A stretch of DNA of 64,000 bases from Perognathus longimembris pacificus (GCF_023159225.1 NC_063168.1:40103562-40167561); one strand, 5' to 3'. Positions 11,864 to 51,148 are shown, numbered from the stretch's first letter. The notes: generated by a model not told the origin, from the letters alone. Numbers and translations: made by a program.

Positions 11864-12053
11864 CAGTCCTGTGACCTGGACTCAGGGCCTGAGAACTGTG
11901 CCTGGCTTCTTTTTGCTCAAGGCTAGCACTCTGCCACTTGAGCCACAGCGCCACTTCTGGCCATTTTCTGTATATGTGGTGCTGGGGAATTGAACCCAGG
12001 GCCTCATGTATAGGAGACAAGCACTCTTGCCACTAGGCCATATCCCCAGTCCC
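11833..12053 (-). mobile_element. ID-dimer SINE
   Basis: A T run of about 28 abuts a (TA)n tract at 11807-11832, then the antisense right and left halves follow. CACTAT on both sides may be a short TSD. Confidence 0.88.
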
Positions 12054-12440
12054 AGCACTATGTTTTTTAAAATCTCTTTAACAAAACCTGTCTTTGATAT
12101 TAGTGAGTATATAGCAACACTGGACTCTTGTCTGACTAAAATATTGTAGACTATCTTGATATATTTTATTAACTAAAAACATTCCCTCCATAATCTTAAT
12201 AAATTGGCAATAGATTTCTGTGGTAGAAAGCATTGTTCTCCTTTCTTACATTCTGATTGATGGCATGCCCTTTGTGGGGGCCATATCACTAACATAGGCA
12301 TCTTAGTAGTTTGTTGCAGCCTGCCCCTTTACATCATGAATAAAAAGATGCAACGAAATAACCTATTATCAATAAACATATGTATTTTGTGTGATAACTT
12401 AGTAATAAATCTTGAAAATCTACTATAAAAAACACTTCTT

Positions 12441-13005
12441 TATATTTGCTAGCTATATATCAGACAAGGGCCTCATATCTAAAATATACTGAGAGCTCAA
12501 AACTCCCCCCCCCCCCAAAGAAATCCTCAAAGAAACAACAACCTCATTAATAAGTAGTCTAAAGAATTAAAGAGAGACTTCTTTGGAGAAGAAATAAAAA
12601 TGGCCAATAGATATCTGAAGAAATATTCAATATCTCTGTCCATAAAAGAAATTCAAATCAAAAGAACATTAAGATTCCACCTCACCCCAGGTAGAATGGC
12701 CATTATCAAGGAAACTAGTAATAACAGATGCTGGTGGGGATGTGGCCAAAAGGGAATCCTACTACACTGCCAGGGGGACTGTGAACTTGTTCAACCACTC
12801 TGGTTCCTCAAAGCAGCTGGTTCCTCAAAAGACTAAATGTAGAGCTTTCCTATGACCCAGCAATTCTACTCCTGGGCATTTGCCCTAATGACCACAAACA
12901 AGGCCACACTAAAGCTACCTGCACAATCATGTTCATTGCAGCATTATTTACCATAGCTAAGATATGAAATCAACCCAGATGTACCTCAGTAGATTAAATA
13001 CACAC

Positions 13006-13059
<54 letters not shown>

Positions 13060-13650
13060 TTCTATGCTTCTATCAGAAAGAATGAAATTGCCCCATTCAT
13101 AAGGAAATGGAAAGACTTGGAAAAAAATTGTGTTAAGTGAAGTAAGCCAGACCCAAAGAAACATAGGCTGCATGGTCTTCCTCATTTATTCTATGCTATT
13201 CTAAGCAGAGAATCACAATAGCTCAATAGCTATGTGCATATGACCATATAAAATGCCTATCAAAAGGAACTTTAAGAAATGGAAACTGGAGGTTCTTTTA
13301 GTGTACTGTTTGCAGTTATTTCTTTTTTCTTTCTTTTTCTTTTTCCCTTTGATTTATTACGTTGTCACTATTTTTTTATTTCTGTACCCCTTGTCTTGTA
13401 TATAAGTTTATCTGATTTGGGGAAGGCGAGGGGAACCATTGAAATAGTGGAACAAAGGGTAAACAAATACAACAACGATACTAGTCACTATGTTGGAAAT
13501 GAACTTTACAACTTGGGGGATAGGGGAGTTGGGGGAAGGAAATGGGAGAAAATGAGGGAGGGGATAACATTGTACAAAAAGAAATGTACTCATTACCTTA
13601 CTTATGTAACTGTAACCCCTCAGTATATCACCCTTACAATAAAATAAAAT
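12441..13650 (+). mobile_element. 5'-truncated L1 with ORF2 tail, 3' UTR and A-rich tail
   Basis: A 13-bp TSD AAAAACACTTCTT lies at 12428-12440 and 13651-13663. The 5' part encodes the end of L1 ORF2 (12600-12836 reads KEIQIKRTLRFHLTPGRMAI, then CWWGCGQKG, the Cys-rich region). It is disabled by stops and a (CA)n expansion at about 13000-13056. The 3' UTR ends with a TACTCATTACC...TGTAACCCCTC block and AATAAAATAAAAT. Confidence 0.88.
13000..13056. repeat. (CA)n microsatellite inside L1
   Basis: About 28 units with one CG, replacing ORF2 sequence between AGTAGATTAAAT and GGAATTCTATGC. Confidence 0.95.
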
Positions 13651-13677
13651 AAAAACACTTCTTGCACAATAGATAAA

Positions 13678-13810
13678 ACCAATCATCTCTAGACTTTGAA
13701 ATTTTTACAGGAAATTACTATTTTTTGAAGGAATGTACAATAGACCAATTCTGATAAGACCAATTATTTCTACACTTTGGAAATTTTATAGGAAAATTAC
13801 TGTTTTGAAG
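13678..13810. repeat. Diverged tandem duplication, 81-bp offset
   Basis: ACCAATCATCTCTAGACTTT at 13678 is repeated as ACCAATTATTTCTACACTTT at 13759. Both continue through GGAAATTAC-like sequence to TTTTGAAG. Confidence 0.75.
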
Positions 13811-13997
13811 TCAAATATTTTTCTTTGGCCAAAAGAGAAACTATGAAGAAAAAAATTTCCTATAAATCTATTACCAGTCACATCTTATGAAAGAATATTT
13901 TTGTAGTTAATACCTATGTTAATCAACATCATTTACTGATTTATAGGCCTTACTCTTTTGCTTATATCCTACTTTTGCTGTCTAAATTTAGTATCAG

Positions 13998-14000
<3 letters not shown>

Positions 14001-14038
<38 letters not shown>
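14001..14038. repeat. (TG)n microsatellite
   Basis: About 19 units at the tail of the antisense SINE 14046-14300. Confidence 0.95.
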
Positions 14039-14040
<2 letters not shown>

Positions 14041-14045
14041 CGAGA

Positions 14046-14300
14046 GCGTCAGTTCTGGGGCTTAAACTTGGGGCCTGGGTGCTGCTCCTGAGCTTTTTTG
14101 CTCAAGGCTTTTTTGTTTGTTTTGGGCTCAAGTTTTTTTGCTCAAGGCATTCCACCACTTGAGGCACCTTCCTACTTCTGGCTTTTTGATGGGCTCATAG
14201 GACTTTCCTGCCTGGGCTGGCTTCAAACCAGCATCCTCAGATCTCAGCTTCCTGAATAGCTAGGATTACAGGCATGAACGATCAGCACCTACCCCTACTA
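14046..14300 (-). mobile_element. B1-tRNA composite SINE with internal duplication
   Basis: The TTTTTTGCTCAAGGC motif occurs twice (near 14092 and 14134), a short tandem duplication within the right half. (TG)n lies at its tail end, 14001-14038. Confidence 0.8.
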
Positions 14301-14324
14301 TTAGTCTTTTATCTGTTTTAGGTT

Positions 14325-14515
14325 TATTTATTGGTGGCACTGAGGTTTAGCCTTGTACTTACTAGACAGGTACTCTACCACTTAGCTATGTCTCTGTCCA
14401 GCATTTTGCTGGTTAATTGAAGATGGAGTTTCATAGGCTTTTCTTCCAGCAGTCCTCAGATCTCACCCTCCCAAGTAGCTAGGATTACAGGCATTAGGTC
14501 AACTGGTACCCTATT
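14325..14515 (-). mobile_element. B1-type composite SINE, diverged
   Basis: CTCTACCACTTAGCTATG, GGTTAATTGAAGATGGAG and AAGTAGCTAGGATTACAGGC. Confidence 0.7.
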
Positions 14516-14614
14516 CTAGTATCTATCTTTTATGTGACATTTTTCATGGGTTATTTCAGTGAAGACCTGTGGAGAGCTAGCTTTATTAGCCATGAGGATA
14601 GTGTAGCAGAGTAA

Positions 14615-14810
14615 ATACACATGGGGTCTGTAGCAGAATACCCCAAGTCCCAATTTGGCCACAGCCTATTTTGTTACTTTGGTCAAGTTACTTAAACCCT
14701 CCTGATACCTTAGTTTCATCATCTCAAAGACTGAAGTATGAACATGATCCCAAAAGTGCCTTCTACAATAATATTATGTAAGTGTTTAGTATTATTATTA
14801 ATCTGTGCAT
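14615..14810 (-). mobile_element. MIR
   Basis: TTGGTCAAGTTACTTAAACCCTC, TAGTTTCATCATCTC and GTAAGTGTTTAGTATTATTATT. Confidence 0.6.
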
Positions 14811-14909
14811 GTCTGTAACTCATACTTTTCTGTCATTCTTAAACTATAGTTTAGCATGAAATTCTGTGCTATAATTATCTTTGTCTTATTCTTATTATTA
14901 TTATTTTTA

Positions 14910-15095
14910 CCAGTCCTGGGGCTTACACTGTGGTCCTAGGCTCTGTCCTGAGCTTTTTGCTCAAGGCTAGAGCTCTACCACTTGAGCCACAGCACCACTT
15001 CTGACTTTCTTTGAGTAGTTTATTAGACATAAGAGTCTCATGGACTTTCCTGCCCGGGCTGGCTTTGAACCACAATACTCAGATCTCAGATTAGA
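14910..15095 (-). mobile_element. B1-tRNA composite SINE, 5' end lost
   Basis: CCAGTCCTGGGGCTTACACTG to CACAATACTCAGATCTCAG, then it runs into a (CCCCT)n repeat at about 15100-15180. Confidence 0.8.
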
Positions 15096-15099
15096 GGCT

Positions 15100-15180
15100 C
15101 TTCCTTTCCTCTCCTCTCCCCTCCCCTCCCCTCCTTTTCCCTCCCCTCCCCTCCCCTCCCCTCTCTCCTCCCCCTACCCA
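15100..15180. repeat. (CCCCT)n microsatellite
   Basis: About 80 bp of pentamer units between two antisense SINEs. Confidence 0.9.
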
Positions 15181-15195
15181 CCTCTCTCTTTCTTT

Positions 15196-15412
15196 TTAGT
15201 CCTAATCCTAGGGCTTGAATTCAGGGCCTAGGTACTATCCCTGAGATTCTTCTTCACTTGACCATAGTTACCACTTTGGCTTTTTCTGAGTAGTTTATTG
15301 GGGGAAAGAGTCTCAAAGATTTTACTGCCTGGGCTGACTTCAAACCACAATCCTCATCTTACCTCCTGAAGACCTAGGATTATAGGCATGAGCCACAAGC
15401 ACCTGGCTGCCT
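15196..15412 (-). mobile_element. B1-tRNA composite SINE
   Basis: CTAGGGCTTGAATTCAGGG through AGTAGTTTATTGGGGG to ATTATAGGCATGAGCCAC. Confidence 0.8.
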
Positions 15413-16143
15413 TTGTCATTTTTTAACATTACTGTCTTTAATCTGCTGCTGTAGATGAAAAGTCTGCTGACATTTTAATTTTCTCTAAAGGCAAGAATCT
15501 CTTTCATCTCTGATTTGGTGCTTTCATATTTTTTTTTTTGGGGGGGGTCATTGTTGCTAAGATTACCGGTGTGTCCCACTGGTACCTAGCTCAGATTTGT
15601 TTTAAAGGTATTTCTCTTTACATTTAATATTCTGTAGTTTTGCTAATATGAATGCATGTGTTTAATTTTTCTAGCTCTAATTTTTGTTTATTCATTCAAA
15701 GTGAAGACTCACATTGTTCTTTAGTTCTAGAAAAATTCTTTGTTATTTTATAAGTTAGTCAAATGGTAAAAAACGTAAATCAGAAATAATTCATATATGA
15801 TAGCAGTTCCTGTCTCATAAAGCAGAAAATAAACTGAGGCTATGCAGGCGGTATCTGATCATACCAGGAGCTTAAGGACTCCAGTTTTATTATACTTCCA
15901 TTTCCAGTAAGATGTTTAAGACTTTAAGCCATCACAGCTGCATTCCAGCTGCTAAGGGGAGGAAAAGGTGCAGAAAGGGTCTACCTTCTCCACTCAAAGG
16001 CATTTCCAGAAGTTACCTATGCTCTTCTGGTTATATTCCGGAAGTGTCATGATGGACCCAGTTTAAAGGGAAGCTGAGAAACAGTGCCTTTATTCTGGTC
16101 AAATTTCAAACAATGATTAAATCTATTAAGAAAGCAAGATTGG

Positions 16144-16352
16144 GGGCTGGGAATATGGCCTAGTGGCAAAAGTGCTTGCCTCGTATACATGAAGCCCTGG
16201 GTTCAGTTCCCCAGCACCACATATATAGAAAATGGCCAGAAGTGGTGCTGTGGCTCAAGTGGCAGAGTGCTAGCCTTGAGTAAAAAGAAGCCAAGGACAG
16301 TGCTCAGGCCCTGAGTCCAAGGCCCAGGACTGGCAAAAAAAAAAAAAAAAAA
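16144..16352 (+). mobile_element. ID-dimer SINE
   Basis: TSD AAAGCAAGATTGG at 16131-16143 and 16353-16365. Both halves are intact, with a long A tail. Confidence 0.92.
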
Positions 16353-16407
16353 AAAGCAAGATTGGCTATTGGGAAGTAAAGAATAATTTCACTGTAGTAA
16401 TTTTTAT

Positions 16408-16490
16408 TTTTATTTTGGCAGTACTAGGGCTTGAATGTAAGGCATTTGCTAGGCAGGTACTCTATCACATGAACTATACCCCCAGTCAGT
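16408..16490 (-). mobile_element. ID-type SINE fragment
   Basis: GCAGTACTAGGGCTTGAATG, GCTAGGCAGGTACTCTATCAC and ACTATACCCCCAGTC. Confidence 0.6.
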
Positions 16491-16699
16491 CATAAGGTAT
16501 TTTTTATTTCTCTTTCTTGTGGTCCTTCTATAGTGTCCCATAAATTATTTGTACCATTCTATTCTCTGTGCATCTTCTTCTCTATTTTATTTTTATTGGT
16601 TGTATTCTGTGAGGTTTCTTCATCTCTATCTTTTAATTTAATGATTTTTTTAATGCTTTATCTTCTGAGTTAAGTTTTGTTTTCATTTTCTTTCTCTTT

Positions 16700-16898
16700 T
16701 TTTTTGCCAGTCCTGAGGCTTCAACTCAAGGCCAAGGCCAGCGCTTTACCACTTGAGCCACAGCTTTTTCTGAGTAGTTTCTTGGAGATAAGAGTGTCTC
16801 ATTGACTTTTCTGCCTGGGCTGGCTTCAAACTGCAACCCTCAGAGCTCAGCCTCCTGAGTAGCTAGGATTACAGGCATGAGCCATCAGTGCCTAGTTT
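16700..16898 (-). mobile_element. B1-tRNA composite SINE
   Basis: GCCAGTCCTGAGGCTTC, CTTGAGCCACAGC, then GAGTAGCTAGGATTACAGGC. Confidence 0.85.
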
Positions 16899-17279
16899 GA
16901 GTTAAGTTTTTGAAATATTATATTTTTATTGCTAGGATTTCTACACTTCCCAAACCTATTGCTTTATGGTGTTCTCATCTTTCTGTAGTTTTTATTCTTT
17001 TGTGTCCTGAACCATTTTAAACATATTTACTTTGTAGTCTATTTGCTCTCTTGCCTATAATTCTTGAGGTATGTACTTGGCTAACTCCATTCTCTGAAAG
17101 TTTTTATTCTTGCTTCTTCAGGTTTTGCCCTTTAAAAAAAATCTCCTCTTAGTAGTTCAAACTTAGTGAGTTGTCTCCTCTAGGATCTGTTAAGTTTCTC
17201 TACTATAGATGAATTTTTCTGTGTATGAATGTGTTTGTGTGTATATATGTGTGCTTATTGGGTGTATTGTATTGTTAGT

Positions 17280-17645
17280 TTTCTGTTCTAGTGACAAAAT
17301 CCCTGAAAACAAATCAACTTAAAAGGAGGGAAGAGTGATTTTGAAAGCTGGTGGTTTTGGAGGTTTCAGTCTGTGGTTATATGGCTCTGTTGCCTTGAGT
17401 CTGTAGCAAGGCAGACCTCACAATGCAGAGACTGAGACTGTTCACTTGTGACCTGAAGCAAAGTCAGAGGAAAGAGCTGTGGTCCCAGTGTCCTCTTTAA
17501 GGGCACTCTCCCAATGACCCACACTTTTTCCATGAGGCTCCTTCTCCTTAAAGTTCTACCACCTCCCAATAGTGCTACCAGGAAGGGACTAAAGTCTTCA
17601 ATACTTCTTTGGGGTAGTTCGAGATCCAAACCATACATCTGCACT
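17280..17645 (+). mobile_element. Old interspersed repeat, family uncertain
   Basis: TTCTAGTGACAAAATCCCTG, GGTTTCAGTCTGTGG, CACCTCCCAATAGTGCTACC and GATCCAAACCATACAT follow a familiar mammalian repeat ending in GATCCAAACCAT. I cannot name the family with confidence. Confidence 0.4.
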
Positions 17646-17649
17646 ACTC

Positions 17650-19880
17650 ATGAAAGCATTCTTGGACCCCACTCCTGCACATGGCTCAATTTGGTAGGTG
17701 GTTCATCTGGGTAGCAAGCAGTCACCTTCCCCTTCAAATTCTTAGGCCAGAGGAGAGACATCCTTAAATCCTTTCTGTAGCAGCAAAAGTCTTAGAGGAT
17801 CCTGGCTTCCTATCCTTTCCCACATGATTCCTTCACTGCCACTACTCCAGCTCAGCACCTAAGTTCATCTGCTCCTAGTTTTTCAGTTGTCTATTTAGCA
17901 TCACTTTTGCTTACTGGTCATTTCATGTTCTCTCCATTTCTCTATTTCTGACACCTGGGATTTTAATTTCTTGTTTTAGTGCTAAGTTTTATATCTCAAG
18001 TGTTGTTTTTTTGTTATAGTTTATCCATTGCCTATCTGTATTTCTCTAACATCAGTTTAGTCCATCAGAGTGACAACAAGTCTAAGGGAGCATTTTTAAG
18101 TCCCCAAAGAGAGTAAAATTAGGGCCTCAAAGTATTGACATTATTTGCTTCGATACTTTTTATACTGTCCTTGTTTTTCATTTGTAATAAGCTAGCATTG
18201 TCCTGCCAGTTGAATTAGTGACCTGAATATCGAGAAACTTGTCCTAGCTTTGTTACCTGGGTTGGAAAATCCACTTATGTTCTCTGATCCATTATTAGCT
18301 GTAAAATTAGGATACTATTATTTTCCTGGTTTCATAACATTATTGTAAAGATCAAATAAGTCCATCAACTTAAAAATACTTTAATAATCAAAACATACAA
18401 ATTTATGTTTTATTAATGCAACGTTAGAGGTAAAACATTAGCACATTAATTTTGAAATAGTAAGTTGTGTGAAGAACTGTGACTTTGGGTTTGCTTCCTG
18501 ATAATCCAAAAAATCTGTAAATTTATAAAAGAATGTCTGACATGAGAATTATGTGGAAAACAAGAATTCCTGTGACGTATAAAAGCATTTTATTATTACT
18601 GACAATTATGACTTACTAGACAGTGGAATTCATCTTGGAGAGACACACCCTTTGCACTTAAGAAAAAACAAAGAATGTAACCTGGAAATCATCACTGAAT
18701 TTTTGTTGTTATGTATTTTCTCAGAAAAAAGGGTTCCCAAAAGTTCAATTACTATGTTGTGAAGAGCCATAAACCTTTTTAATGCAGAGAGGCTATCCTC
18801 AGATTTGAAAAAAAAAGTTGAGGAACAATCTAGTGTATGATATAGTAGCTCACTAGCTGGGCTTTCAGGGAGAACCACTCACTGAATTACATTCTCTAGA
18901 AGAGAAAAGACTATGCTAATTCTCAGCCAGATTTATCTGTCAACCATGAAGCCCATAGCAGAGAATATGTTACTTATTAATAGTTAAAGTGCTAAGCTTG
19001 AAAGTAGTTTATTTAAAAGAAGACTACAGATTGACTCAAGATGTCAGACTGATCATGCACATCTGTTGCTCCATTAAGCTCATATAAATGCATACAGATA
19101 AATATACATAATAAAATGTATTTAAATACAGATCCAAAAAAGGGAAATTATGATTTAAAAAAATGACATTTTAAAGAAATTCTATAAGTATATTACCAGA
19201 GAATAAATGCTTAGATGAACAAAATGAAAGCCCAGCATATGAGTAGAGAGGAGTGCTGTGGATATCTGCAAGCTTGGAGTCAGAGGATGTTGAGAAGGAT
19301 GTATCAATTATGGGCAGATACTAGTTTAGAAAATTACACATTTACCCTTGGAACAGAAAATCACTCCTCCTGCCTTGTTCTCCCACTTGTACTAAACAAT
19401 AGGCAGATATTGCCTCCATTGAGTCATAGGGTAGAGCTAAAGAGGCAGGGCAATACCAAAGTAGCTACTGACTCATAGGAGAATGGAAGAGCCTGTCAGT
19501 CAGCTCATTCTCAGATCCTATCTGAGTATCCTGGCTGTGTTAGGAAGCTATGCTGTAGTGAACAGAAACATTGTACTGAGGATGGTGTGGGAATCTCATG
19601 ATCAAGGAGCTGTTGAACTAAGAACCACAAGCATTTGAGGAAAAAAGTATAGACCCCACAGACAATAACTAAGGGATTTAAGGAATAAACACAGATGCAA
19701 AGCCTAACTACAACATTTCAAGATTGAATAGAGGGGATATCTTCCATTATAGAGGAAGAGCACTGAGACAAACATGCAGGGGTTGAGCATTTTAAAAATA
19801 GTAGGCTTAATAGTTTTTTAAGCTTAAAAAGGTAGTCTTGTATAGCAATAGACATTCTAAAAAGCAAATTAGCAGAAGGA
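17650..19880. other. Mostly unassigned sequence
   Basis: It contains one MIR (18225-18365). A minus-strand frame at 18630-18878 is open for 82 codons, but it has no supporting splice pair or similarity and is not called as a gene. Confidence 0.4.
18225..18365 (-). mobile_element. MIR
   Basis: TTATGTTCTCTGATCCATTATTAGCTGTAAAATTAGGATAC, then CATTATTGTAAAGATCAAATAAG, the antisense MIR tail. Confidence 0.5.
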
Positions 19881-19895
19881 GTTAGGGGAATTCTT

Positions 19896-20096
19896 TTTTT
19901 TTTTGGCCAGTCCTGGGGCTTGGACTCAGGGCCTGAGCACTGTCCCTGGCTTCTTCCCGCTCAAGGCTAGCACTCTGCCACTTGAGCCACAGCGCCACTT
20001 CTGGCCATTTTCTGTATATGTGGTGCTGGGGAATAGAACCCAGGGCCTCATGTATATGAGACAGGCACTCTTGCCACTAGGCCATATCCCCAGCCC
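19896..20096 (-). mobile_element. ID-dimer SINE
   Basis: TSD TTAGGGGAATTCTT at 19882-19895 and 20097-20110. It carries the CCCGCTCAAGG variant of the right half. Confidence 0.92.
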
Positions 20097-21229
20097 TTAG
20101 GGGAATTCTTACATTACTTAGTGGGAAATACTATAAGAATGATGAGAAACAATTGAGTTCTAGAAGATAGTTCCAAGTGTTCTAACATTCAGTTCGTAGC
20201 TGTTCCAAAAAGAAAGAGGAAGAAAAGGGGAGAATAAAAATAACAGAAAAAGCAATAGTTTTTAAAATGTCCTTGAATAGAAGATAAGACTATTTGGATA
20301 TTAGGCTCTGTGGCAGAGCCATGGTTAGCATGTATGAGGCCCTATATATGATACACACATGCAAATACATAATGCACACACATAACACATACAGATGTGC
20401 ATACACATGGATCTGAAGATCCATGGGTGCTTAAATCCTATTATCTCCAAACTTGGTTTTTTTTTTTTTGTTTTGTTTTTTTTTTTAAGATTTTAGTGAG
20501 CATTCAAAAGAGAGAGAGAAAAACACTTCCTGCTTCCCATACAGGAAATAGGAGTTAAAGACTCCCAATTTTGAAGTTTTAGTCGTTCTTTGTACTGTAC
20601 ACTCATGCTTCATTTGCTTTTCTTCTTTGTACGTTTTGTAATTTTTTATTTTTACCTTAGTTTCAGTACATTTTTCTCCCTGTGGATCATGGAAGTATTT
20701 CTCTGCTGTGGAGGGGAGGGTGCTGCTTTCTCAGGTAGCTCAGTCGTGTCACCAGCAAGAACTTTATGTTAATTGGTGTACTGTGAAAAGTCCTACATGT
20801 AAATTCATATTTCCAACTGGAATGTGGTACAAGCTCAGGATGTTTTTCACAAAGAGCTTACTGTTTACAGCTCAGGGAACGCTGAACTTTCTTAATGTCT
20901 TCCTTGTTATGAGTGGAATGGAGTCTGCCTTGTATGGATAAGTCAGCCATTTGAGAGATCTAGTCTTGTGCAGGTTCAAATTCTCTATCTCTTCTTTGGA
21001 GACCATAATATTACATTTTTGTTCAATACGGATTAAAGCTTAAGTCCCTAGCCTCTTCCACATCTGCTTACCATAACCTTTCCCTTCCCTTTTCCCCATC
21101 AAAATATGCATTCTTATTGCTCCATTTATATATACTAAGATAATGAGGTGACCAAAACTACAAGATAGTCTGCATGTATTCATAGGGTATCTTCAAGATT
21201 TATATAGCTATAGAAATTAGCACATTCTT

Positions 21230-21455
21230 GGCTGGGAAAATGGCCTAGTGGCAAGAGTGCTTGCCTCATATACATGAAGCCCTGGGCTCGATTCCCCAGC
21301 ACCACATATGTAAAAAACGGCCAGAAGTGGCACTATGGCTCAAGTGGCAGAGTGCTAGCCTTGAGCAAAAAGAAGCCAGGGACAGTGCTCAGGCCCAGAG
21401 TTCACAGCCCAAGACTGGCCAAAAAAAAAAAAAAAAAAAAAAAAAGACTTTGCTC
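21230..21455 (+). mobile_element. ID-dimer SINE with 10-base extra tail
   Basis: An 18-bp TSD AGAAATTAGCACATTCTT lies at 21212-21229 and 21456-21473. GACTTTGCTC lies between the A run and the right TSD and is not part of the other copies. Confidence 0.92.
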
Positions 21456-22162
21456 AGAAATTAGCACATTCTTATTTGGGAACACAGAAGTTTTCTGCTT
21501 TAGGAGCTTGGATATGTTTTGTTTATGTGTTCCATTTCACTAGCATTTCAAAGTGCTTGTAAAAGAAAGAGCTGATTATTGGCCTTAATCTGTCATATTG
21601 TAAGAACCAGAAGTCCCCAACATAAATACACAAATATATGCTAATGGCACTCATTCTTTCTATTAAAATTTATTAAGTGGAGGAAGGATTAAGAGATAAA
21701 CATATGCCTAGAGTCTTATCAATATTGCAGATAATAGTGAGGAGCACATAGATTCCCATGGGAATTTAGAAATGCCTTTATGGAAGAGGAACCTCCTACA
21801 GATTTCTATTCCCATTCAATAGAGCATATGTTACACTACATAGATCAGGGTACCTCAAACAAATCATATTAGAACAGCTAGTAGCTATTACCAAGAAAAA
21901 AAAAAGAAGAGGAAAAGGAAATAACAAGAAAAGTAATACAAATAAAACCTTTATCAAACTGATAAAAAAAATGTTGAATTAGTTACAAATGACCTCAGTA
22001 AAACAGAAAACAATTCAGAAAAGATTTTCATGTTCCAAGTACTCATGTGTCTTTAATTAAGCATGTGTATATTTTGTTTTGACAGAAATATTTTCAGATT
22101 TTTACACTTTTAATTGTATCGAGAGCACTTCTATGTTTTCAAATAAGGAGGTTTTTTCTTTG

Positions 22163-22385
22163 TGCTGGTACTAGGGCTTGAACTCAGAGCTGCGGAGCTG
22201 TCTCATAGCTTTTTCCCAAGGTTGTCACTCTACTACTTGAACCAGAGCACCACTTCGGGCTTTATGGGGAGTAGACACGTGGTTAATTGGAAATAGAATC
22301 TCACAGACTTTTTTGCCTCAGCTGTCCATGAACTCAGCCTCATGATTAGGTAGGATTATAGGTGTGAGCCTATATGTCTGGCTGG
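22163..22385 (-). mobile_element. B1-tRNA composite SINE
   Basis: ACTAGGGCTTGAACTCAG through GGTTAATTGGAAATAG to GATTATAGGTGTGAGCC. Confidence 0.8.
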
Positions 22386-23148
22386 TAAACTTTTAATTGT
22401 ATCTAAAGGAGTTCTAGGTTTTAGAATAAGAAGGAAAATGTATTCTTAAATTGACATTTTAGTTATAGTAATGTGATCATATGATTCTATTGATCATTTA
22501 TGGGAATCAGTAATCTTATGAAGTTGCTATTCTCCTAATGATACAGACAAGAGAACCAAAGTCTAGAAGGTTCGTATGGTGACTTACCTAAGCCACCATT
22601 CCAACCTGTTTTGATTCTAGAGCTATAACTAACACCTGTTCAACAGGTTCTGTACTTTTTAAGAATTTTATGATATTCAATAATAACATTCATTTTTGTG
22701 TAAAATGAAGTTTTGCTTATAAAGAATATACATAAATAATGTTTCATAATGTATCACTCATTGGAGACCATTCTCAAAATTTTAGTGTATTTTGTCTTTT
22801 ATCTTTCTCTATTAATATAAATTATGTTATTATATAAATTATATTACTATAAATTATATGTTAATATAAATTATATATTACTGATAACAAAAGCAAAACA
22901 GGCAGGTACCAGGGCCTGTGTGATTATGAAATTTCTCTATATTCTATCTTTATCTGAAAAAGAGAAGTTATTCTTACTTACCCTGATTTTTCATTGGCGG
23001 GTTGGAAGGCTGAAGCCTGATGAGAAGAGCGTGTCCTGCAGTTGCTGGAAGCACGCCTTCGATCTCCTCCCCTCACTCGGGCTCCTGGGGGAATTTCTTG
23101 GCTATCTCTGTCTGCTGTCTACTTCTGATAAGTGAGTTTTCAAGTCTT

Positions 23149-50439
<27,291 letters not shown>

Positions 50440-50441
<2 letters not shown>

Positions 50442-51030
50442 GATCTCCCTAAGGCCTGGTACGTGGTACCGGCAGGAGGCCGGCGCGAGAACCGGGCGAC
50501 TGTGACTTGGGCGTTGCTAAGCGACCGCAGATTTCCCGGAGCCTGACCTGGAACGGGGACCCTGGCCTGGGACACAGTGCGCCGGCGCAATAGCCGCAGC
50601 CCAGGGAGCAGGGGAGCCGCTGTGCGGCTGCGCGAGGAACCGTGGGGCGGGGGCTGGCAGGACGCGTGTGCTCCGCCCCGCCCGGGTCTAGGAGCCCCGC
50701 AGCTGAGTTTGCCCATCCCCCTGCAGGTCTGGCGGGGTGTGCCTGGCGCCAGCTCTGTCTTTGGGGATCAGCGAGGGGCCGTTTCCTGAGCCGGGGCGCC
50801 CACAGCTGCGTGAGCTGGCTCCACAATGCAGGCGGGCGGGCAGGCCGCACTTGTTTCCCGGTGCACCATTCAATCCCGGCACGCCGTGGTTCGTTTTCCC
50901 GGGGCTGCCAGCCTCTGTCTGAAGGAGAGCTTGACAGTCAGCGATTCCCACGATTTCTAACAACAACCCTCTCATCCCCGGCCCTGTGGCCAGTTTCCAC
51001 GAGGCCTAGCCGGGGGTTCCGAACCCGCGC
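50440..51030. promoter_or_regulatory. CpG island promoter region
   Basis: This is a GC-rich block with many CpGs (GCGCGAGAAC, GCGCCGGCGC and CCGCCCCGCCCGG patterns) in an otherwise AT-rich, CpG-poor window. It lies directly upstream of the minus-strand start codon at 50441. It could also fire to the right, but no spliced plus-strand exon was recognised. A (TG)n microsatellite follows at 51149. Confidence 0.75.
50513..50525. promoter_or_regulatory. X-box-like RFX site
   Basis: GTTGCTAAGCGAC consists of two imperfect inverted half-sites (GTTGCT and AGCGAC) around one base, resembling the RFX X-box that drives ciliary and flagellar genes. It sits 72 bp upstream of the minus-strand ATG inside the CpG island. 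The right half departs from consensus at one or two positions. Confidence 0.45.
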
Positions 51031-51148
51031 ACAGAGCTAGGGTCTACGAAGTCCTGGGGGAGGGGGGGGATGAGTACAGATTTGACATCCAGTGACAGGC
51101 TCCTAAGGGTGGACTTTATTAATAAAGATGGAGTGTGTAGAGTGTCTG

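Noticed and set aside
11646..12020. A 124-codon minus frame
   Set aside because: It spans an antisense ID-dimer SINE, a T run and the GGAA repeat; the Pro-Ser-Phe-Leu repeats are translated microsatellite.
12600..12836. A 78-codon frame with a Cys-rich motif
   Set aside because: It is the degraded end of L1 ORF2, not a host gene.
18630..18878. Possible extra minus-strand exon
   Set aside because: A phase-0 acceptor can be imagined, but the gene already has a better phase-0 terminal exon at 23289-23339, and this stretch has poly-T and poly-A runs and no similarity.
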